Shown piece by piece: positions 58,728-64,000 of a stretch of 64,000 nt of DNA; position 1 is the stretch's first letter, and each line of letters begins with the position of its first letter. The DNA is from Eleusine coracana subsp. coracana (Eukaryota > Streptophyta > Magnoliopsida > Poales > Poaceae). Position numbers and translations under genes: made by a program. The DNA lies in NCBI GenBank assembly GCA_032690845.1, contig CM064417.1:22174808-22238807 (forward strand), given 5' to 3'. The notes beneath the pieces were generated by a model. It had not been told where the DNA came from and ran no database searches. It was given only the letters and a program-made list of their open reading frames with translations.

Positions 58728-59535
58728 TATCAGTACTCAATTTATATTACATGGCTTCATTAGCAACCTGGCCGAAATATTATATTATATGTATATGTTA
58801 GTTTGCAAGGTGCTAGTTAGTTTAATTTTTAGCCCTGCGTCTATTTTGGAGAGTCCAGTCCGAACCAGGTTTTTCCCCTTGGGCCCAGTCAGAGTTGAGT
58901 CTGTGTGCCTGCGTGCACTAATAAAGGGCCAAGGTTGGCTTTGTACGAGAGGGAGGAGATTGGATCGTGTGTTCTGTTTCGTTGAGGGGTCCTCCAAAGA
59001 GAGGGCATGGATTAATTCCGTTCCACCTATCAAGCTGCTGATCTGTTGTGGTCGTGAAGATCGTGAGATCAAGTCCTCAGGCTTGGGCTCGTGGCGAGTT
59101 CCATCGGAATTCATCTCTTTTGATCGTGGTCTATCGTGGCTGCGGGTGGAAGAAGTATCTAGGGTTTGGTCTGTAATCTTGTAAGCCGATCCTTATGTCC
59201 ATCTTTGCTAGTACTTGTTATTGAAGGATATATTTGAGTTATGTATTCCGACGGTGGTGCATCATTGAATTACTACTGCTATCTTATTTGGTCCTATACG
59301 GTTATACGTGAGGTTTGTTTCTTGTGATTAGTTATGAAGGAAAATTATTCTATATTACTCCTAAGAACAATCTGCTAGTTAGTAGCTACTGGCAGATATT
59401 TGATTTGTGTTGTCCCTATGCTAAACCTCAAGATTGTTTATTCCTGAAAATAAATACTTAGTGGAATTATTTTGCTGAGTAGTACCGTGAAAGATTGGGA
59501 CAAAATTATCGGACATCGTCGCCGTGACTTTATCA
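58728..59535 (+). repeat. Gypsy LTR A
   Basis: It ends CGTGACTTTATCA at 59535, directly before a primer-binding site. Shares TACCGTGAAAGATTGGGAC with the LTR at 61313-62026, but overall similarity is low. The left boundary is uncertain (a TGTTAG near 58796 is one candidate). TATA-like AT-rich sequence lies at 58775-58795. Confidence 0.6.
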
Positions 59536-59537
59536 TT

Positions 59538-59546
59538 TGGTATCAG
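59538..59546 (+). promoter_or_regulatory. Primer-binding site (initiator tRNA-Met type)
   Basis: TGGTATCAG two bases after LTR A. Confidence 0.8.
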
Positions 59547-59590
59547 TTTTACCGGGTTGCTCATGGGGTACTTGCTGCTGATTTGTGGTG

Positions 59591-61312
59591 ATGGATTCCT
59601 ATGATTTTGACCTATACTTGAAGTTTGTGCCGATACTATATACAACAAGTTCTCGATCTAAGTATTATGAGTGGGAGGATGATATATAGGCTTTCTATAG
59701 GATTGGTGAATTGCCACTAAACCAATTAGTAAATTTGGCAAAGCAAACATTCTCCTTTGCTGTTTTGCTATGGTGGAGGCAATTGCAACAAGATCTTGGA
59801 TACCAAGGTGATGACTATTGCACATCTTGGGCAGCGATGAAGTCGGAATTACGACACCGATTTGATCCCCCACTTGAGTCGAAGAAGAAGATTGTTGAAC
59901 ATGAGTCCTTCGATATTCCAAAGCTAGATTATGATACAATTCATCATTGTGTCAAGGAGGCTGTTAGTGCTGTTTTGTTCAAACCCAAGCAAGCTGAGGT
60001 GTGTTCGAATGTGCACAAATCAAATGTAGAGTTGAAAGTTCTTGAGTCTTCTTGTGCGGATCAGGTCAAACCATTAATTGAAGCTGCAGATGATCATATG
60101 GGTTTATCTTTGATGTCTCAGGAAGTAAATTCAGATGGCGTCATTGCAGATGTCAAGGGGCAGTGCTGTAATATTTTTCATTCAGAGTGCAAGATTAAAA
60201 AGAAGGTATGCAAATTAATTGTTGATGGTGGAAGTTTCAATAATGTGATTAGTTCAGATTTGGTACATGCATTATCTTTATCTACATGGCGGCTTCCTAC
60301 ACCTCGTTACATGCAATGGATGAATAAAAGTGGCACACTGAAAATTACCCACAGGGCCAGAGTAAAATTTTTAGTAGGAGATTATATTGACACTATGGAT
60401 TGTGATGTGGCACCGATGAGTGCGTGCAATTTGTTGTTAGGAAGACCATGGCAGTTTGATCTTGATGCAACACATGGTGGTCGTTCAAACAATTATTCTT
60501 TCATGCATAAAGGTGTTCGTCACGTTCTAAAGCCAATGAAGGAATGTGATATTAAGGCTGAGGTTTTTGTTGCTGCAACAAAGAAGAAACATGGTGCCGA
60601 TATTACCTCAAAGCCGAGGATGGCTTTGTTTCAAGGGGGAGAGAATGATGTGGTAGTTCCTGCTGTAACAAGTTCACGTAGTATTTCTGAAATTCTTTCA
60701 GTTGTTGCTCCTGAACATTGTACCATTCATTGTGATTTTGTCAAAGATGAATTACATGAAGGGAAAAATAATAGTGATGCAAATAATTGTCTAAACAGCA
60801 CTATTGGTGTTGATCTGAACAAGAAAGAAGCTCGTCAAATCATGTCAAAGCCGAGGACGGCTTTGATTCAAGGAAAGGAGGATGATGAGCCCATGGCTCA
60901 TCGAGTCATTAAAACTACGTATTCTGAAAACAAGCATAATTTTACACATATTGCAGAACATGATGTGTCAAAATACTCCAACATTCAGTTTGGATCTTTG
61001 ACAAATATTATGAATAATGAAGAGCAAAGTTAGGATTTGCCAGCTAGTTATTCTATGCCATGCAATGTTTTCATTGGGACCAATCTGAAGGTTGAGAAAA
61101 AAAAAGGAGAAAGGAAGGAGTATGTTCTGATTGGATCAATGGTTGTGCCACTTGTGAAAAGTAAGGAACATATATTGGTATTACAAACCTTCCCAAAGGT
61201 ATGCAATACTTTACTTTCAAAGTCTACACGGTCTCAGGTCCACCCAATCACGAAATTAGAAGATATGGAAACTCAAAATCAGTTCGGACTCGGTTTAGGA
61301 TCAGCCAGATAG
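59591..61312 (+). pseudogene. Gypsy gag-protease ORF, copy 2 (non-autonomous)
   Basis: One frame of 574 codons from the Met at 59591 with only two stops: TAG at 59687-59689 and TAG at 61031-61033. It begins MDSYDFDLYLKFVP, a gag start; gag core includes LAKQTFSFAVLLWWRQL and WAAMKSELRHRFDPP. The retropepsin active site is LIVDGGSFNNVIS (about 60220-60258); DGGS is usual for this plant family. Then DCDVAPMSACNLLLGRPWQFDLDATHGGR. The peptide SKPR-T/M-AL-I/F-QG occurs at 60609 and 60846. The tail NVFIGTNLKVEKKKGERKEY precedes the end. No zinc knuckle, RT, RNase H or integrase follows before the LTR, so it would depend on a partner element. Confidence 0.85.
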
Positions 61313-62026
61313 GTGCAGAGTAAAAATAGCATAACTAGGCTGTACGGAGTCGGATTGGGCTGAGTAAATACTCGTTGGAAAGATAATTTGATAACCTTTC
61401 CAACAGATCTGGCCCCATAGTCAAATAAATTCCCTAGCGGTCGCAATAAGCAAAACAGGGCTGGGTTGTGTTGAGTCCGAGTCTGTTTTTAGATGTGTTC
61501 GAGTCGAACCGGATTTTTAGTTGGCTTGCGTGCCATATAGCCTAGGGACAGCACCCCTGTAAGCGAGGACGTCATTGTATTGTGTTTTTGGTAGTGGTGT
61601 CCTCCAAGAAACCCTAGAGGTGTTGCCCTCCTCTACCGGTTGCTACCGCCGATCTCTGCTGGTTGCTGAAGTACGTGATCAAGTGATTCTTCCCTTGGGT
61701 GCGTGCTGGAACTTGTGGTTCCCCATCTCCAGATTGTGCTTGTCTAAGTAACAGGTTGGAGAGTTTATCTCTACTGGTTTGCATCTACATCAAGTTCTTG
61801 TAAGCCAGTATTTTCCTATCATGTTCTAGCTAGTTTATGATTGCTATTGGACAACAAATCTGTGGTGTCTATTTTATTGTGGTTGCTGGATCATTGAGCT
61901 TGAAATTGTTGTTCTATCTATCCATAGCTGAGATAACAAGTTTCAATACCTATATATACTTGCTAGTACTTGCTGTACCGTGAAAGATTGGGACAAAATC
62001 CGGACACCATTGCTGTGTCCTTATCA
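61313..62026 (+). repeat. Gypsy LTR B
   Basis: Ends TGTGTCCTTATCA at 62026, after which LINE sequence resumes with (A)GGTCA. The same GGTCA precedes the TGATAAAG at 27512, a probable target duplication with one extra A. The 5' boundary of the LTR is uncertain. Confidence 0.6.
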
Positions 62027-64000
62027 AGGTCATTATGTTATGCCTGGGATTTTGCTAGTGTTGGGCGACATGGTAATGAGACTAGTAACCTCGGTTTCTT
62101 ACTCTGTTCTCTTTAATTGTGAAATTGATAGTTTTGTTCCTTCAAGGTGGATTCGTAGGGCGACCCTGTCTCACCCTGCTTGTTCTTGTTAGCAGCAAAG
62201 GGCTTCGTGCCTCCTGAAATCTCGATCTCAGTCATCAATCTTATGCGGTATCAAAATGGAAACATCGGCCCGATGGTTATCCATTTACTCTTTGCAGATG
62301 ATAGCCTGTTGTTTTTCAAGGTCAATAGGGAGTGTGCGGATCAACTAAAGGAGGTTCTCAACATTTACCGTAGAGCTTGAGGTCAATGTATTATTGTTGA
62401 TAAATCATTTATACACTTTCCTAAAGGTGTTCTAGACGATGACCGATGGGAGATAAAGGATGCACTAGATGTTCAAAATGAAGCTCTAAGTGAGAAATAT
62501 CTTGGCATGCCGACGGATGTGGGTTTAGCAGCCAATGGCATGTTCAAGTACCTAAAAGATAGAGTCTAGAATAAGGTACACGGCTGGTTAGAGTAGATGT
62601 TTTCCACTGGCAACAAGGAGATTTTGATCAAGTCGGTGGCACAAGCGATTCCAACCTACTCTATGGCGTGCTTCAAGCTCCCTGGTGGCCTTTGCAAACA
62701 CATAGAAAAATTGATCCGAGGCTTCTGGTGGGGAAGCAAAGAGGGCAAAAGGAAGACAAGCTGAGTAGCTTGGGATGACATCACAAAAGTGAAAAACTTG
62801 GGAGGACTCGGTTTCAAGGACAGGGAGCTCTTTAATCTTGCGCTACTAGCCTGCCAAGTGTGGAGATTGCTGCAAGAACCTAACTCGCTAAGCGCACGAG
62901 TACTCAAGGCAGTATACTACTCAAATGGGGAACTATTGGAAGTAGGAATAGGACCTGCACCATCGCGTGTGTGGAGAGCCACTGTTGATGGGATAGATAT
63001 CTTGAAACAGGGCTTGATCTGCAAGATCAACACGGGCTCGATGACCAACATATGGACAATGAATTGGATTCCCAAGGAAGGTATCATGAGGCCAATCATT
63101 GGTGTAAGTGAGAACCAACCAACGATGGTGATGAACTGATTAACAAAACTTCAGCAACATGGAACATGCAAATGCTCCATGAACACTTCCTTCCAATGGC
63201 CCGAGAGTTGATAGCAGGTGTATCTCTGTGCAGTAGATGACAAGATGATTTCTAGGCTGGGAGCTATGAACGAACTGGAGCATTCACAATGAGATCGTCC
63301 TACATGATGTTGATCCAAAATAGGGGAAAGGGGAATGACTGGATTAAGTATATTGCAGGCAGGTATAATATCCAACATGAAAGAATGGTTTGAAATATGG
63401 AGTATTAAAGTACCTTCCAAGATTCGGGTCTTCCTTTGGAGACAGGCTCGCCAATCGATTCCAGCTAGTGATGTCCAATTTTAGAGACATATGGCACTAG
63501 CCAACAAATGCTCGATCTGTGGAGAAGACAATTGGAGGCAATTGTTGCTAGAGTGCAATATGGCCAAGTGTGTCTGGGCCTTCGAGGGAGAAGAGTTACT
63601 TGATTTCCTAAGTTATGCCCAGAACCCTGATGCTCGTGGTTGGCTGCATGAGGCGTGTATGGCTCTTCAGCACCCCAACTTCATAAGGGTTGTGGTTAAG
63701 TTGTGGGCGATCTAGTGTGCAAAAAGGCAAGCAATCTATGAACACATATATTAGAGCCCGTTCACTACTCATGGATTTGTTGAGAGATTTATCTCAGACT
63801 TGGAACTCATAATGCCAGGGTAACCGAAGAAGCCCACTACAAGATCAAGAGGACCAAGATGGATTTCACCACCATCTGGACGTGCAAAGATCAATGTTTA
63901 TGCAGCAATGTCGAGAACATTGCAGTGGTGGCGGCTGTTGTGCGCGATGATGCACGGAACTTCCAAGGAGCGTCAGTGGTAGTTCTCCAAGGCATCTTTG
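62027..64000 (+). pseudogene. L1-type LINE segment 3 (RT second half, zinc finger, RNase H)
   Basis: Resumes with (V)IMLCLGF and MVMRLVTSVSYSVLFN, the residues that directly follow YLWVM of segment 2, then SFVPSR and FLLAAKGF. The RT motif C is FADD (62291-62302, LLFADDSLLFF). After KYLGMPT and WGSKEGKRKTS come GGLGFKDRELFNLALLACQVWRLL and WNP-like WIPKEGIM. The zf-RVT module is at 63400-63600: KVPSKIRVFLW, CSICGEDNWRQLLLECNMAKCVW. From about 63905 a frame reads VAAVVRDDARNFQGASVVVL, the RNase H domain. Stops and frame changes are frequent (62378, 62568, 62596, 62763, 63137). Runs past the window. Confidence 0.88.

Noticed and set aside
58789..59184. 131-codon + strand frame
   Set aside because: Falls in the gypsy LTR; no domain and not maintained in LTR B.
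1..64000. tRNA or rRNA genes
   Set aside because: tRNA-like matches are only primer-binding sites of retrotransposons; no cloverleaf or rRNA core was recognised by eye.

Overview
The window looks like repeat-rich nuclear DNA of a grass (Poaceae, probably a panicoid such as the sorghum, sugarcane or Miscanthus group). The evidence is a stack of plant transposons: Sirevirus-type Ty1/copia, Athila-like and chromovirus Ty3/gypsy, an L1-type LINE, and a CACTA (En/Spm) element with the TTTGCCGAGTGCC subterminal repeats common in grass CACTA elements. I found no intact host gene, tRNA, rRNA or prokaryotic feature. Every coding region is a decayed transposon gene with stop codons or frameshifts.

Layout as a nest. 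An L1-type LINE on the + strand is cut into three pieces: 7689-8163 (endonuclease), about 26441-27511 (end of endonuclease, first half of RT) and 62027-64000 (second half of RT, zinc finger, RNase H; runs off the window). Between pieces 1 and 2 lies a Sirevirus on the minus strand (3' LTR 8164-10017, env-like accessory ORF 11574-12836, LTR-like remnant about 25571-26440). It contains a non-autonomous Athila-like element (13358 to about 25260), whose 5' LTR is split by a non-coding LTR element of 7.3 kb (14080-21380, TSD CTTAC/CTTAT). Between pieces 2 and 3 lies a 34.5 kb block starting TGATAAAG and ending in gypsy gag-protease sequence with an LTR ending TTATCA. It contains a 29.4 kb CACTA element (28257-57642, TSD ATA). 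The CACTA element carries a TNP2-type transposase gene and a TNPA-like gene. The first is interrupted by a chromovirus (33268-42871, minus), the second by a complete Sirevirus (46024-56749, minus, TSD CAAAC). The left end of the window (421-7688) is another Sirevirus of the same family on the + strand, truncated at its 5' side.

No new defence, metabolic or regulatory system was found. The points most worth checking are RNA-structure signals in the transposons: three leader repeats with two covarying hairpins each, just downstream of a chromovirus primer-binding site; an 8-bp hairpin embedded four times in the coding sequence of a non-autonomous gypsy family; arrays of covarying palindromes in two Sirevirus LTR families; and a microhomology deletion that removed both an LTR end and part of the CACTA transposase.
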